Assembly: GCA_947168065.1 (NCBI GenBank)
Contig: CAMVKH010000002.1
Location: forward strand, 244,446-308,445
DNA: 64,000 bases
Direction of reading: 5' to 3'
From: an uncultured Bacteroidales bacterium
GTDB taxonomy: Bacteria; Bacteroidota; Bacteroidia; Bacteroidales; UBA932
Each line of letters starts with the position of its first letter. Within the stretch, counting starts at the first letter, position 1. This document shows positions 1 to 8,529 of the stretch, piece after piece. Below the pieces are notes generated by a model that saw only the letters and a program-made list of their open reading frames with translations, was not told where the DNA came from and did not search any database. The translations under genes and the position numbers were made by a program.

Positions 1-141
1 GTCGCGCCACTCGCCGCGGGTCCAATGCTGGGTGCTGATGCTGAATTGATTGGCTTTTTCCGGCTGTTCCGAAGCCTCGGACTGGGCAAAGGCAGGCAGG
101 AAAAAAAACAGCGCGCTGATCAGAAGAAGTGTCTTTTTCAT
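1..141 (-). CDS. Secreted or envelope protein, N-terminus only (cut by window edge)
   Basis: Only the first 47 codons are present; the rest lies beyond the left edge. The start is ATG followed by two Lys codons and a hydrophobic core ending in PAFAQ, a good Sec signal peptide with cleavage near residue 19-20. The mature part begins with an acidic and polar stretch and then an aromatic HWTRGEW segment. A promoter box of the TAnnTTTG type lies 25 bp upstream, so this gene probably has its own transcript although it follows two same-strand genes. The family is not recognisable from this fragment; an outer-membrane or periplasmic protein is likely. Confidence 0.7.
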   Translation of the reverse strand, partial: MKKTLLLISALFFFLPAFAQSEASEQPEKANQFSISTQHWTRGEWRD

Positions 142-165
142 GGGCGAAAGATACTGGTTATCCTA

Positions 166-173
166 CAAATATA
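166..173 (-). promoter_or_regulatory. Promoter -7 box (TATATTTG)
   Basis: Reads TATATTTG on the minus strand, matching the Bacteroidota TAnnTTTG -7 box, 25 bp before the start of the partial gene at the left edge. Confidence 0.6.
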
Positions 174-207
174 CTGTTTTTCAGTCGAAAAACCAGCGTT
201 TCCGCCA

Positions 208-1686
208 TTAATGCCAGTGATAACCGGTCCGGATGGAGTATTGGTCGTCCATCGCGTCGAAACTGCCTTTGGTGTCGGGAGAGAGGAAAAAATTGTTGAA
301 ATGGGCACCGAGGCGGGACCAGAAGAGCGGAATGCCCAGCTCGCAGGCTGTCGCGCCCCAGAGGAAGTTTCCGTAATTATAATGGTTGTGCGCCACATAG
401 CCCTCCGGGAGGGTCCGGGTGATGTAGAAGACCTGGTCGATGATGTCGTGCTGCCCGTTGACGGCAAAGTCGAGCAGGCCGCCGTAGCCGCTGTTCCTGT
501 ACATGTAGGCGGAGCCTTTGAAAAAGCCGTGGTGCCCGGGCAAGAAGGCGCCGACCTTATCCAGGCTGGCCCGGATTTCTTCCGGCGTCACCAGATGGAC
601 TTGCGTATGCACGTCGATGATCGCGGGATCATGGGAGGGGTCTGCGAAGCGGGCCGAAAGAGGCGGGTTGCCGTATCCCTGCCAGAGAAACAGCCGCCGT
701 CTGCTGTGGGGCGCCTGTACCCGGCTCAGAAAAACCCCGCTCTCGTCAAAGAGGTAGTTCTCGCCTTCTTCCGGATCGACACGAAGTTCGGGATCGGCGG
801 CACAATAGTCATAAGCACGCAGCACGCCGCGGCGTTCCGCCGCAGGATCAGGTGCCATCCAGACCAGCTGCTGCGGGTCCATGGCCCGCAAGTGCAGCCC
901 CCGGCGGTCGTGGACCTGAAGCGGCTGCCGTCCCAGGGAGTCGTAGGCCATGTAACGGACGCAGGTGTCCGGATTTCCCTTGTCCGTAATGCGGACGATG
1001 GCGGCGGGGCGGAGGTAGCTTGTGTCCGTTCCCGGGAAGCGGTCATAGACCACGACAGTGGAATCGGTCCGGACCGTATCCCGCCAGTGCGATAGGGACA
1101 GGATGGCCCAGGGCATCGCGCGGGCGAGCAGGGAATCGGCCGTAGGCCGGAAGGCCGGGCCGGCACAGAAGGGATAGGTGTAGGTCGTGCGTTCTACCTG
1201 GCCGCCGCTCTGCCAGCGGGTGATTTCCAGCGGGTAGTGATATCCGTCCTGGTCGGAGTAGGCGATCGTGTGGCTGTAGAGGTGCGGGGTGGGTTGGAAG
1301 ACTTCGACGGTCTCTTCCGCGGGGTAGGATTCCCCATCCAGCGTGACGAAACTGTATTGCGTTTTTTTCAGGAAATGGCCCTCTCCGTCGTATTCTTCTT
1401 TCTGTACCAGCTTTGCGCCTTCATAACGGTTGAGGAAGACGGCGACCGGGCCGGTCGTGTCGCTGACCGTCTCGCGGACCCAGGCGCCGTCCGCGATGGA
1501 ATCCGGCTCATAGGTGAATTCCCGGATCCGCAGCAGAGTGCCCGTGCTGTCGCAGTAGGTCAGCCGGCCGATACGGACGGCCTGTTCCGGGTCTCCTTCC
1601 AGCATTTCCTGTGCTCCGAGAGGACTCGCCGGGATCAGAAAGGCCAGGCACAGAAGCAGGTAAAGTCGCCGCCCGGGACTCGCCAT
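208..1686 (-). CDS. Secreted RHS-like protein with toxin-44-like C-terminal domain
   Basis: A 492-residue protein with a signal peptide (residues 1-25, ending PLGAQ). Residues ~35-230 are YD/RHS-like strands with recurring Y-x-S-x-G, T-x-Y-x-Y and RITDKGN-type segments. Residues ~300-340 again look RHS-like (NYLFDESGVFLSRVQ). The last ~110 residues are different: GLLDFAVNGQHDIIDQ, then HNHYNYGNFLWGA and GAHFNNFF, and a terminal D-D-Q-Y-S-I-x-x-G-Y-x-W. I associate this pattern with polymorphic toxin type 44-like domains of Bacteroidota; that is from memory, not a search. It lies 2 bp after the DUF3108-like gene, so they are probably cotranscribed. No obvious immunity gene is visible before the window edge. 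Secretion is well supported, toxicity is not. Confidence 0.65.
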   Translation of the reverse strand: MASPGRRLYLLLCLAFLIPASPLGAQEMLEGDPEQAVRIGRLTYCDSTGTLLRIREFTYEPDSIADGAWVRETVSDTTGPVAVFLNRYEGAKLVQKEEYDGEGHFLKKTQYSFVTLDGESYPAEETVEVFQPTPHLYSHTIAYSDQDGYHYPLEITRWQSGGQVERTTYTYPFCAGPAFRPTADSLLARAMPWAILSLSHWRDTVRTDSTVVVYDRFPGTDTSYLRPAAIVRITDKGNPDTCVRYMAYDSLGRQPLQVHDRRGLHLRAMDPQQLVWMAPDPAAERRGVLRAYDYCAADPELRVDPEEGENYLFDESGVFLSRVQAPHSRRRLFLWQGYGNPPLSARFADPSHDPAIIDVHTQVHLVTPEEIRASLDKVGAFLPGHHGFFKGSAYMYRNSGYGGLLDFAVNGQHDIIDQVFYITRTLPEGYVAHNHYNYGNFLWGATACELGIPLFWSRLGAHFNNFFLSPDTKGSFDAMDDQYSIRTGYHWH

Positions 1687-1688
1687 GT

Positions 1689-2372
1689 TTACTTGGTTTC
1701 GATGCGGGTCAGGACTTCCGTGGCTTCCAGTTTCATGTCCTTGTCGTAGATATCGTGACGGACATAGCCGATGCCGCGTACGTACCAGTTGTCTGACCAG
1801 TTGTCATGGTGGCGCAGGGGCCCTTCTTCAATCTTGCGTTCGCGTGCGACGATGCAGTCGAAGGTCCCGGCCGGGGTGGTGATGGTCTCGTAGCGGAGGA
1901 CGGAGCGTCCTATGATGTCGATGGTGAATTTCAGGCTTCCGGCGTAGATGTCAGCATGGGCGCCCGGGATGGTATCGCCAGGCTGTATGCGGGAGGGCAT
2001 GACGGCCAGGGTCCCTTCCGAGCGGACCTTGGCCCGGGGAAAGAGATTTTTCATGGCCTGCTCTGCGAATTTGCCCATGTCGGTCATGACGTCACCCTGC
2101 CAGTTGATGTCGACGGACTGGTCCATCTGCCCGCCGTAGAGGTCGCGTCCGTTTCTTTTTTCGAGCAGCAGACTGTAGAAGACACGCTGTCCGTCCGGCT
2201 TGTTGACGATGGAATCGACTTCGATGCGGGTGGTCTGGATCAGTTTGCCGGAGGAAGCCTTGTAACGTTCATAATGCAGGACCGTTCCCGCTTTCGTGAT
2301 ATAATAGGGCTCCTGGGCCAGGCATGCGAAGGCCGGAAGCAGGAGGACAAGGAAAAGGAATATCTTTTTCAT
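1689..2372 (-). CDS. Secreted DUF3108/TapB-like protein
   Basis: A 227-residue protein. The start is the ATG before KKIFLF, giving a clean signal peptide that ends near CLAQ; a longer frame upstream lacks a sensible N-terminus and would run through the promoter. The mature protein is rich in beta-type segments (GTVLHYERYKASSGKL, TTPAGTFDCIVARE, WYVRGIGYVRHD). The T-P-A-G-x-F-x-C motif followed by W-Y-x-x-G-x-G-x-V is typical of periplasmic DUF3108/TapB-like proteins of Bacteroidota. Biochemical function is unknown. It heads a run with the RHS-like gene. The -7 box sits only 7 nt before the start codon, so the mRNA may be nearly leaderless. Confidence 0.7.
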   Translation of the reverse strand: MKKIFLFLVLLLPAFACLAQEPYYITKAGTVLHYERYKASSGKLIQTTRIEVDSIVNKPDGQRVFYSLLLEKRNGRDLYGGQMDQSVDINWQGDVMTDMGKFAEQAMKNLFPRAKVRSEGTLAVMPSRIQPGDTIPGAHADIYAGSLKFTIDIIGRSVLRYETITTPAGTFDCIVARERKIEEGPLRHHDNWSDNWYVRGIGYVRHDIYDKDMKLEATEVLTRIETK

Positions 2373-2379
2373 GAGGCCG

Positions 2380-2387
2380 CAAAGATA
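2380..2387 (-). promoter_or_regulatory. Promoter -7 box (TATCTTTG), leaderless arrangement
   Basis: TATCTTTG on the minus strand, 7 nt upstream of the start codon at 2372. The transcription start would fall at or next to the ATG. Confidence 0.6.
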
Positions 2388-2417
2388 ATTAATCTGAGCC
2401 AATTAAGAGAATTTTTA

Positions 2418-2425
2418 TATCTTTG
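2418..2425 (+). promoter_or_regulatory. Promoter -7 box (TATCTTTG) for yhhQ-queF
   Basis: TATCTTTG on the plus strand in the divergent region, 64 bp before the yhhQ start. It is back to back with the minus-strand box at 2380-2387. Confidence 0.6.
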
Positions 2426-2489
2426 CCGCCGAGTTGCGGGCACCGCCCGCGGCAAGTGTGCTTGGTACCACTATAAAAACAAGAAGGAA

Positions 2490-3206
2490 ATGTCTGATTC
2501 TCAAAAAAGTGGACAGCAAGGGCTGTCCCTGGTTTATGTTTGGCTGGCCGTCACGTTCTGTGTGTGCCTGATTACCTCGAATCTGTTTGTTCCCCGCCTG
2601 TGGCAGGTCGGCAAGCTGCCCCTGCAGCTCTCCGGCGCCGTGATCATTTTCCCGATTTCGTACATCATCAACGACCTGCTGACGGAAGTCTATGGCTACC
2701 GCAAGGCAATGCTTGTCATCTGGATGGGATTTATGCTCAGCGCCTTCGTGGCCGTAGCTGCCCAGCTGGTGGCCTGGCTGCCCGCGCCCATTTACCCCGA
2801 AAACCAGGAAGTGGCGGCGAGTTTCAACCGGCTCTTCGGCCTGGTTCCGCGTACCACTGCCGCCTCGCTGTTTTCATTTGTGCTGGGTTCGCAGGTCAAT
2901 GCACGCGTGATGTCCCGGATGAAAGTGCTTCAGGGTGGACGTGGCTTCGGCTGGCGTGCCATCGTCTCGACGCTCTTCGGAGAGCTCTGCGATTCCCTGG
3001 TCTTCTACCCGCTGGCCTTCCTCGGCGTGATGCCGCTGGGCGCCATCTTCTCCATCATCCTGACGCAGGTGACGGTCAAGACCCTCTACGAAGTGGTGAT
3101 GCTGCCCGTGACGACGCGCATCGCCCGTCGCCTGAAGAAAAGCGAAGGCATCGACACGTACGACTACAACATCTCTTACAACCCCTTCTTCAGCAAACTG
3201 GACTGA
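2490..3206 (+). CDS. yhhQ: Queuosine precursor transporter (VUT/YhhQ family)
   Basis: A 238-residue integral membrane protein with about six hydrophobic segments, the usual size for the family. Family features are visible: the first helix ends TSNLF, followed by [22 protein letters not shown], the region by which VUT proteins are recognised, and later [13 protein letters not shown] and a final helix before a charged tail. YhhQ proteins import 7-deazapurine precursors of queuosine such as preQ0/preQ1. The ATG at this position follows AAGGAA and starts just before a short polar N-terminus. It is one base from queF, so transport and reduction of the precursor are coupled in one transcript. Confidence 0.9.
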   Translation: MSDSQKSGQQGLSLVYVWLAVTFCVCLITSNLFVPRLWQVGKLPLQLSGAVIIFPISYIINDLLTEVYGYRKAMLVIWMGFMLSAFVAVAAQLVAWLPAPIYPENQEVAASFNRLFGLVPRTTAASLFSFVLGSQVNARVMSRMKVLQGGRGFGWRAIVSTLFGELCDSLVFYPLAFLGVMPLGAIFSIILTQVTVKTLYEVVMLPVTTRIARRLKKSEGIDTYDYNISYNPFFSKLD

Positions 3207-3207
3207 T

Positions 3208-3669
3208 ATGAAAAACGATAGAAAACAGGAAGGCCTGCAATCCCTGGGCCGGAAGACCGAATACCATTTTGACTATGCGCCCCAGGTGCTGGAGGCGTTC
3301 ACCAACCAACACCAGGACAACGATTACTGGGTGCGCTTCAACTGCCCCGAGTTCACGACGCTGTGTCCGATCACGGGCCAGCCCGACTTCGCGGAAATCC
3401 GCATCAGCTATATCCCGGACGTGAAGATGGTGGAGAGCAAGTCCTTGAAGCTCTATCTGGGCAGTTTCCGCAATCACGGCGGTTTCCATGAGGATACCGT
3501 CAACACCATCATGAAAGACCTCAAGGCCCTGATGGATCCCAAATACATCGAGGTGACGGGTTTCTTCACCCCGCGGGGCGGCATCTCCATCTTCCCCTTT
3601 GCCAATTATGGCCGGCCCGGAACAAAATACGAAGCGCTGGCGGACCAGCGCTTCGCAGTTCACGAATAG
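3208..3669 (+). CDS. queF: NADPH-dependent preQ0 reductase QueF (type I)
   Basis: Reduces the nitrile of 7-cyano-7-deazaguanine (preQ0) to the amine preQ1 with NADPH, in queuosine synthesis. At 153 residues it is a unimodular (type I) QueF. The catalytic Cys lies in [11 protein letters not shown] (around residue 52), the Asp follows in the same motif, and the NADPH-binding motif appears as [13 protein letters not shown] supplies the conserved substrate-binding His/Glu. It directly follows yhhQ and ends 14 bp before the convergent oxidoreductase operon. With no other queuosine synthesis genes here, the cell may salvage preQ0. Confidence 0.95.
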   Translation: MKNDRKQEGLQSLGRKTEYHFDYAPQVLEAFTNQHQDNDYWVRFNCPEFTTLCPITGQPDFAEIRISYIPDVKMVESKSLKLYLGSFRNHGGFHEDTVNTIMKDLKALMDPKYIEVTGFFTPRGGISIFPFANYGRPGTKYEALADQRFAVHE

Positions 3670-3683
3670 AGGTTTCGCAGGGC

Positions 3684-4229
3684 TTAGCGGACGATCTCGA
3701 CGGCGTTCATGCCGACCGTGATGGCCTGCTCGTTCATCGGAATGAGGTTGTGGTGACGCGGCGGCAGGGACTTCTTGAGTCCTTTGAGCACGTTCTCCAT
3801 CGTAACCACCGGTTTCATTTTCAGGTAGGCACCCAGGACCACCATGTTGTAGGCCTTGGCATTGCCCATCTTGATGGCTTCTTCCGCGGCGTCGAGGCGG
3901 CAGATCTTGATGTCCGTGCGCTCGGGATGGCGGGTGATGCCGTTGGTGTCGTAGATGAGCAGTCCGCCCGGTTTGACCTGGTTCTCGAACTTGTCCATCG
4001 ACTGCTGGTTGAGGATGATGGCCGTGTCGAAGCGGCTCAGCACGGGGGAACTGATCTTGTTGTCGCTCAGCACCACGCTGACGTTGCAGGTACCGCCGCG
4101 CATTTCCGGGCCGTAGGAAGGAAGCCAGGAGACTTCCTGGTCCTGCATGATGCCGCCGTAGGCGAGGATCTTGCCCATCGAGAGGACACCCTGTCCTCCG
4201 AATCCGGCTATGATGATTTCTTCTTTCAT
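3684..4229 (-). CDS. 2-oxoacid:ferredoxin oxidoreductase, gamma subunit
   Basis: A 181-residue gamma subunit (POR/KOR/VOR family). The N-terminal IIIAGFGGQGVLSMGKIL is the glycine-rich signature, followed by the conserved SYGPEMRGGTCNVSVVLS. It works with the alpha and beta subunits and the ferredoxin-like subunit to convert a 2-oxoacid plus CoA to acyl-CoA, CO2 and reduced ferredoxin. It is the last gene of the four-gene minus-strand operon, 13 bp after beta. Subunit set and lengths match the VOR/KOR-type enzymes of Bacteroidales; the preferred substrate (branched-chain, 2-oxoglutarate or aromatic) cannot be told from sequence. Confidence 0.92.
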   Translation of the reverse strand: MKEEIIIAGFGGQGVLSMGKILAYGGIMQDQEVSWLPSYGPEMRGGTCNVSVVLSDNKISSPVLSRFDTAIILNQQSMDKFENQVKPGGLLIYDTNGITRHPERTDIKICRLDAAEEAIKMGNAKAYNMVVLGAYLKMKPVVTMENVLKGLKKSLPPRHHNLIPMNEQAITVGMNAVEIVR

Positions 4230-4242
4230 GTTGTCGCTGTTT

Positions 4243-5004
4243 TTATCTGTCTTTCATGTCACCCAGCGGATAGAACGGGAACATGTTCTCTTCCATCCAC
4301 TTGTTGGCCTCCACGGGGGAGACTTTCCATCCGGAGTTGCAGGTACCGACCACTTCCACGAAGGAAGTGCCTTTCTTCATCATGGAGTTTTCGAACGCCT
4401 TGCGGATCGCGGCTTTGGTCTTGCGGACGGCCGCCGGATTCTGGACGCTCTGGCGCGTGACGTAGCAGGTGCCTTCGAGCTGGGCCAGGAGCTCCGTGAT
4501 CTTGAGGGGATAGCCGTTGAGTTCGGCTTTGCGGCCGTACGGCGTGGTGGCGGTTACCTGCCCGAGCAGGGTGGTGGGGGCCATCTGGCCGCCGGTCATG
4601 CCGTAGATGGCGTTGTTGATGAAGATGATGACGATGTTCTCGCCGCGGTTGCAGGCGTGCATCGTCTCGGCGGTGCCGATTGACGCGAGGTCGCCGTCAC
4701 CCTGGTAGGTGAATACGTATTTGTCGGGGTTGAGGCGCTTGATGGCCGTGGCCAGGGCCGGTGCGCGGCCGTGGGCGGCTTCCTGCCAGTCGATGTCGAG
4801 ATAGTTGTATGCGAACACCGAGCATCCCACCGGGCTCACGCCGATGGTCTTGTCCTGGATGTCCATCTCCTCGATGACCTGGGCCACCAGTTTGTGGACC
4901 ACGCCGTGGGAGCAACCCGGACAGTAGTGCATGATGTTGTCGGTCAGAACCGACGATTTGCCGTAAACCTTGTTTTCGGGCTTGATGATATCGTTGATGT
5001 CCAT
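4243..5004 (-). CDS. 2-oxoacid:ferredoxin oxidoreductase, beta subunit (TPP-binding)
   Basis: A 253-residue beta subunit. CPGCSHG near residue 29 is the conserved region at the start of the TPP domain. The TPP/Mg motif GDGDLASIG (around residue 100), followed by NNAIYGMTGGQ, is clear. This subunit binds thiamine diphosphate and carries out decarboxylation of the 2-oxoacid. It sits 12 bp after the alpha subunit and 13 bp before gamma, so expression as one unit is expected. Length and motifs are normal; nothing is missing. Confidence 0.94.
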   Translation of the reverse strand: MDINDIIKPENKVYGKSSVLTDNIMHYCPGCSHGVVHKLVAQVIEEMDIQDKTIGVSPVGCSVFAYNYLDIDWQEAAHGRAPALATAIKRLNPDKYVFTYQGDGDLASIGTAETMHACNRGENIVIIFINNAIYGMTGGQMAPTTLLGQVTATTPYGRKAELNGYPLKITELLAQLEGTCYVTRQSVQNPAAVRKTKAAIRKAFENSMMKKGTSFVEVVGTCNSGWKVSPVEANKWMEENMFPFYPLGDMKDR

Positions 5005-5016
5005 AGGTCGTCCTGC

Positions 5017-6096
5017 TTATTTGATGAATTGGAGGAATGCTTCGTAGATCTCGTCGGGGTTGGGAACCACGCCGCCCTGGCGTCCGTAGAAGCCCACGGG
5101 GACGCGGCCGTTGGCCACGAGGCGTACGTCTTCGACCATCTGGCCGGCATTGAGTTCGACCGACATGATGGTCTTGAGTTGCGGTACGAGGGCGTCGATG
5201 GGTTTCTTCGGGAAGGGGAAGAGGGTGATGGGACGCAGCAGGCCGAGCTTGATGCCGGCTTCGCGGGCCATGTCCACCACGTTCTCGCAGATGCGCGACA
5301 TGCAGCCGAAGGCTACGATCAGATGCTCGGCGTCTTCCGTCTTGTAGGTGCTGTAGCGGACTTCCTTCTCTTCGATCTCGGCGTATTTTTTCTGGAGCTT
5401 GATGTTGAAGTTCTCCATCACGACCGGGTCGAGGGCCAGCGAGGTGATGATGTTGCGTTCGCGGGTCTTGGGTTTGCCCAGGGTGGCCCAGGAGTCGCAG
5501 AGTGCCCGGATTTCTGCATCCGTGCGGCGCGGCTTGGCAGGGCGGAACTCTACTTTTTCCATCATCTGGCCGATCACGCCGTCGGCCAGGATCATGGCCG
5601 GGTTGCGGTACTTGAACGCCAGTTCAAAGGCTTCGTCCACGAAATCGTACATGTCCTGCACGGAGGCCGGCGCCAGCACGATGAGCCGGTAATCGCCGTG
5701 GCCGCCGCCCTTGGTGGCCTGGAAATAGTCGCCCTGGCTGGGCTGGATGGTACCCAGTCCCGGGCCGCCGCGCATGACGTTGACCACGAGGCAGGGGAGT
5801 TCGCTGCCGGCCAGGTAGGTGAGGCCTTCGCACATCAGGCTGATGCCCGGGCTCGAGGAAGAGGTCATGACCTTCTTGCCGGAGCCGGCGCCGCCGTAGA
5901 CCATGTTGATGGAGGCGGTTTCACTTTCTGCCTGAAGAACGACCATGCCGGTGGTTTCCCAGGGCTTCTCCTTCATCAGGGTCTCCATCACTTCTGACTG
6001 GGGAGTGATCGGGTAGCCGAAATAGCCGTCGGCGCCGCAGTTGATGGCTGCGTAGGCGATGGCTTCGTTACCTTTCATCAATACTTTTTCTGCCAT
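5017..6096 (-). CDS. vorB: 2-oxoacid:ferredoxin oxidoreductase, alpha subunit (VorB-like)
   Basis: A 359-residue alpha subunit. It opens MKGNEAIAYAAINCGADGYFGYPITPQ-type sequence, the pyrimidine-binding fold of the POR family, and has SSPGISLM and GPGLGTIQPSQGD further in. The C-terminal ~100 residues are the transketolase-C-like CoA region ending in NAGQMVEDVRL. Bacteroidales genomes usually label this protein VorB (3-methyl-2-oxobutanoate:ferredoxin oxidoreductase), but substrate specificity is inferred only from this habit. It is second in the operon, 12 bp after the ferredoxin gene. Confidence 0.92.
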   Translation of the reverse strand: MAEKVLMKGNEAIAYAAINCGADGYFGYPITPQSEVMETLMKEKPWETTGMVVLQAESETASINMVYGGAGSGKKVMTSSSSPGISLMCEGLTYLAGSELPCLVVNVMRGGPGLGTIQPSQGDYFQATKGGGHGDYRLIVLAPASVQDMYDFVDEAFELAFKYRNPAMILADGVIGQMMEKVEFRPAKPRRTDAEIRALCDSWATLGKPKTRERNIITSLALDPVVMENFNIKLQKKYAEIEEKEVRYSTYKTEDAEHLIVAFGCMSRICENVVDMAREAGIKLGLLRPITLFPFPKKPIDALVPQLKTIMSVELNAGQMVEDVRLVANGRVPVGFYGRQGGVVPNPDEIYEAFLQFIK

Positions 6097-6108
6097 ATTG
6101 TCGGATGT

Positions 6109-6330
6109 TTAGATTTTTGCACGATACACGGTAATGACGGAATCCGGGCAGACGGTCGCACAGCTGGTGCAGCCGGTGCATTTGTCGGGTTCCACCATGG
6201 TTAAGAAATGATAGCCTTTGCTGTTCACCTCGTGGGAGAGCGCAATGACACCGAACGGACAGTTGACCACGCAGACATTGCATCCCTTGCATTTCTCCGT
6301 GTCAACGACGATGGTTCCTTTTACTGCCAT
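6109..6330 (-). CDS. Ferredoxin-like delta subunit, 2x[4Fe-4S]
   Basis: A 73-residue two-cluster ferredoxin. The two Cys motifs CKGCNVCVVNCP and CTGCTSCATVCP each supply the CxxCxxCxxxCP pattern for a [4Fe-4S] cluster, with crossed-over fourth ligands as usual. It passes electrons out of the TPP enzyme encoded immediately downstream to soluble ferredoxin. It is the first gene of the operon; a TATATTTG box lies 60 bp upstream. Confidence 0.93.
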   Translation of the reverse strand: MAVKGTIVVDTEKCKGCNVCVVNCPFGVIALSHEVNSKGYHFLTMVEPDKCTGCTSCATVCPDSVITVYRAKI

Positions 6331-6389
6331 AGTGTTTAGATTTATAAGTATTTTTAATGTTTTTGATTGAATTTGTCTCGTCCATCATG

Positions 6390-6397
6390 CAAATATA
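6390..6397 (-). promoter_or_regulatory. Promoter -7 box (TATATTTG) of the oxidoreductase operon
   Basis: TATATTTG on the minus strand, 60 bp before the ferredoxin-subunit start. No clear -33 TTG is visible at the usual spacing. Confidence 0.6.
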
Positions 6398-6465
6398 ATA
6401 AATCAAATAGAAGATTCCAAACTTTTGCTTACGGCTTTTTTATAATTCCATTCATTTTCTTTTTT

Positions 6466-6473
6466 TATATTTG
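6466..6473 (+). promoter_or_regulatory. Promoter -7 box (TATATTTG) of the M28 peptidase gene
   Basis: TATATTTG on the plus strand, 21 bp before the ATG at 6495, in AT-rich DNA unlike the coding regions around it. Confidence 0.65.
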
Positions 6474-6494
6474 TAGAGTAAAAACCTTATCCCG

Positions 6495-8045
6495 ATGAAA
6501 AAGAATTTTGTCCTTGTATCGCTGCTCGCACTGTGTCTGTGCGGCGGCACCGCCCAGGCGCAGGTAGCGGAGTCTGCCGAGTGGGCTTCCAAAATCAAAG
6601 CCGAAGGCCTGAACGACTCCAAGATCGAAGAAATCTCCCAGTACATGACCGACTACCTCGGGTCGCGACTGACCGCTTCGAAGCAGAAGCGCCGCGCCGA
6701 CAGCCTGGTGGTCGTCAAGCTCCGGGAGCTGGGCCTTTCCAATCCCCGCTCCGCCTTCGCCATGCCGTTCACCCGCGGCGGCTGGGATGTCGTCAAGACC
6801 TACGCGGCCATGACCGCGCCGTACTACTGCGCCTTTTCCGTCAACCCCAGGGCCTGGTCAGGCAGCACCGACGGCCTGGTCAGGGGAGAATGCATCCTCT
6901 TCAATGTCCAGACCAAGGAAGACCTGGAGCAGTACCGCGGAAAAGTGGCCGGCAAAATCCTGCTGATGCCTTCCATGCAGAACACGGACATCAAGTTCGA
7001 GCCCCTGGCTTCCCGCTATACGGAAGAAGAGTTGGAAGAACTGACCCGGGACAACCGCGCGAATGGACGTGGCGGACGTTTCGGCGGCCGGTCCAACTTC
7101 GACTTCCGCGCTTATATGGAACTTCGCTCCCTGGTGGCGCAGTTCTATGCAGAGGAGAAGCCGCTCTGCGTCGTCAACGGCAGCGGATCCTTCAACGTGC
7201 CGTCCGGCTCAGGCGTCAACTACAAGTATGGTGATCCAGAACCTGTTCCCGAGATCAATATGCCGGTCGAAGACCACGCCCGCATGGTCCGCCTGATCCA
7301 GAATGGCCAGCAAGTGGAAATGGAACTGGAGCTCATCAACCGGTTTACCGACGACTGCGAAGTGCACAACATCTATGCGGAGATCCCCGGCACCGATCCG
7401 AAGCTCAAGGACGAGATCGTCCTGCTCGGCGGCCACTTCGACTCCTGGCACGGCGGTACGGGTGCAGCCGACAACGCATCGGGCTGCATCGTCATGATGG
7501 AGGCCATGCGCATCCTGAAGGAACTGGGCTTCAAGCCCAAACGCACCATCCGCCTGGCGCTCTGGGGCGGAGAGGAGCAGGGTCTCTATGGCTCGCGCGG
7601 CTACCTCGAGCAATATCTCTACAAGGACCAGAAGAAGCTTCCCGGATTCGACAAGTTCGCCCTCTACCTGAACATGGACAACGGTTCCGGCCGTTTCCGC
7701 GGCATCTATCTGGAGCGCAACGACGCCGCCTTCGCCTTTTTCCAGGCCTGGATGAAGGCCGTCGAGTCGCTGGGCTTCAACTATCTCTCGCCCCGCACGA
7801 CCGGCGGCACGGATCACCAGACCTTTACCCGCTTCGGCCTGCCGGCCTATCAGTTCATCCAGGATGAGCTGGAATACGGCCGTACCTACCATACCATCAT
7901 GGATACCTACGAGCGCCTGTCGCTGAGCGACCTGCGGGTGGATGCCACCATCGTCGCCTGGCTGGCCGCTTGCGCCGCGAACGACCCGGGCCGCATCCCC
8001 GTGTATCCCGCCGTCAACTTGAACCAGCCTCAGCGGCCGTTCTAG
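6495..8045 (+). CDS. Secreted M28-family metallopeptidase
   Basis: A 516-residue exported zinc aminopeptidase-like protein. Signal peptide MKKNF...GTAQAQ (cleavage near residue 23). The central domain has a PA-like insert (residues ~120-260). The M28 core starts around residue 305: GGHFDSW gives the first zinc His and the Asp, GAADNASG the bridging Asp, WGGEEQGLYGS the catalytic Glu and zinc Glu, NMDNGSG another ligand, and TDHQTF the last His, so all expected metal and catalytic residues are present. It probably acts in the periplasm on dipeptides or peptides. The next gene starts 1 bp after its stop. Confidence 0.9.
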   Translation: MKKNFVLVSLLALCLCGGTAQAQVAESAEWASKIKAEGLNDSKIEEISQYMTDYLGSRLTASKQKRRADSLVVVKLRELGLSNPRSAFAMPFTRGGWDVVKTYAAMTAPYYCAFSVNPRAWSGSTDGLVRGECILFNVQTKEDLEQYRGKVAGKILLMPSMQNTDIKFEPLASRYTEEELEELTRDNRANGRGGRFGGRSNFDFRAYMELRSLVAQFYAEEKPLCVVNGSGSFNVPSGSGVNYKYGDPEPVPEINMPVEDHARMVRLIQNGQQVEMELELINRFTDDCEVHNIYAEIPGTDPKLKDEIVLLGGHFDSWHGGTGAADNASGCIVMMEAMRILKELGFKPKRTIRLALWGGEEQGLYGSRGYLEQYLYKDQKKLPGFDKFALYLNMDNGSGRFRGIYLERNDAAFAFFQAWMKAVESLGFNYLSPRTTGGTDHQTFTRFGLPAYQFIQDELEYGRTYHTIMDTYERLSLSDLRVDATIVAWLAACAANDPGRIPVYPAVNLNQPQRPF

Positions 8046-8046
8046 C

Positions 8047-8529
8047 ATGGATCTCCCCTCCATTGCACAACGCTATCTGCAGCTCGCCGAGGCTATTCAG
8101 GCATCCCCGCTTGCCAACAAGCGGGAATGTCTGGATGCACTTTACACCTCTTTCTTTCTGCTGAACGAGGGACAGCAGGCCGCGGTGCCGTCCGTACAGC
8201 CTCTTTCCCGCGCCGAAGACGTTTTCAGCCGATTCATCCGCCTGCTCAGCGAGTTCCACCTGCGTGAGCGGAACGTCGGTTTCTATGCCGGCAAGCTCGC
8301 ACTGAGCCCCAAATATCTGTCCAAACTGATCAAGCAGGCCAGCGGGCGCAGCGCGCCTGAATGGATCGATTCGTTCGTGATCCTGGAGGCCAGGAATTAC
8401 CTTCGCTATTCCGATCTGTCCATCAAGGAGATCGTCTTCCGCCTGAACTTTTCAGACCAGCCGACCTTTACCAAATTTTTCAAGTCCCATACGGGCCTGA
8501 CCCCGGCCCAATTCCGCAAACAATTATGA
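8047..8529 (+). CDS. AraC-type helix-turn-helix protein with short N-terminus
   Basis: A 160-residue protein whose last ~100 residues are an AraC/XylS DNA-binding domain: AGKLALSPKYLSKLIKQASG is the first helix-turn-helix and LSIKEIVFRLNFSDQPTFTKFFKSHTGLTPAQFRK the conserved second one. The first ~55 residues are helical and too short for a normal sugar-binding or receiver domain, so a ligand may be sensed by another protein or not at all. It starts one base after the peptidase stop and overlaps the kinase-like gene by ATGA, which suggests translational coupling of all three. Confidence 0.88.
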   Translation: MDLPSIAQRYLQLAEAIQASPLANKRECLDALYTSFFLLNEGQQAAVPSVQPLSRAEDVFSRFIRLLSEFHLRERNVGFYAGKLALSPKYLSKLIKQASGRSAPEWIDSFVILEARNYLRYSDLSIKEIVFRLNFSDQPTFTKFFKSHTGLTPAQFRKQL

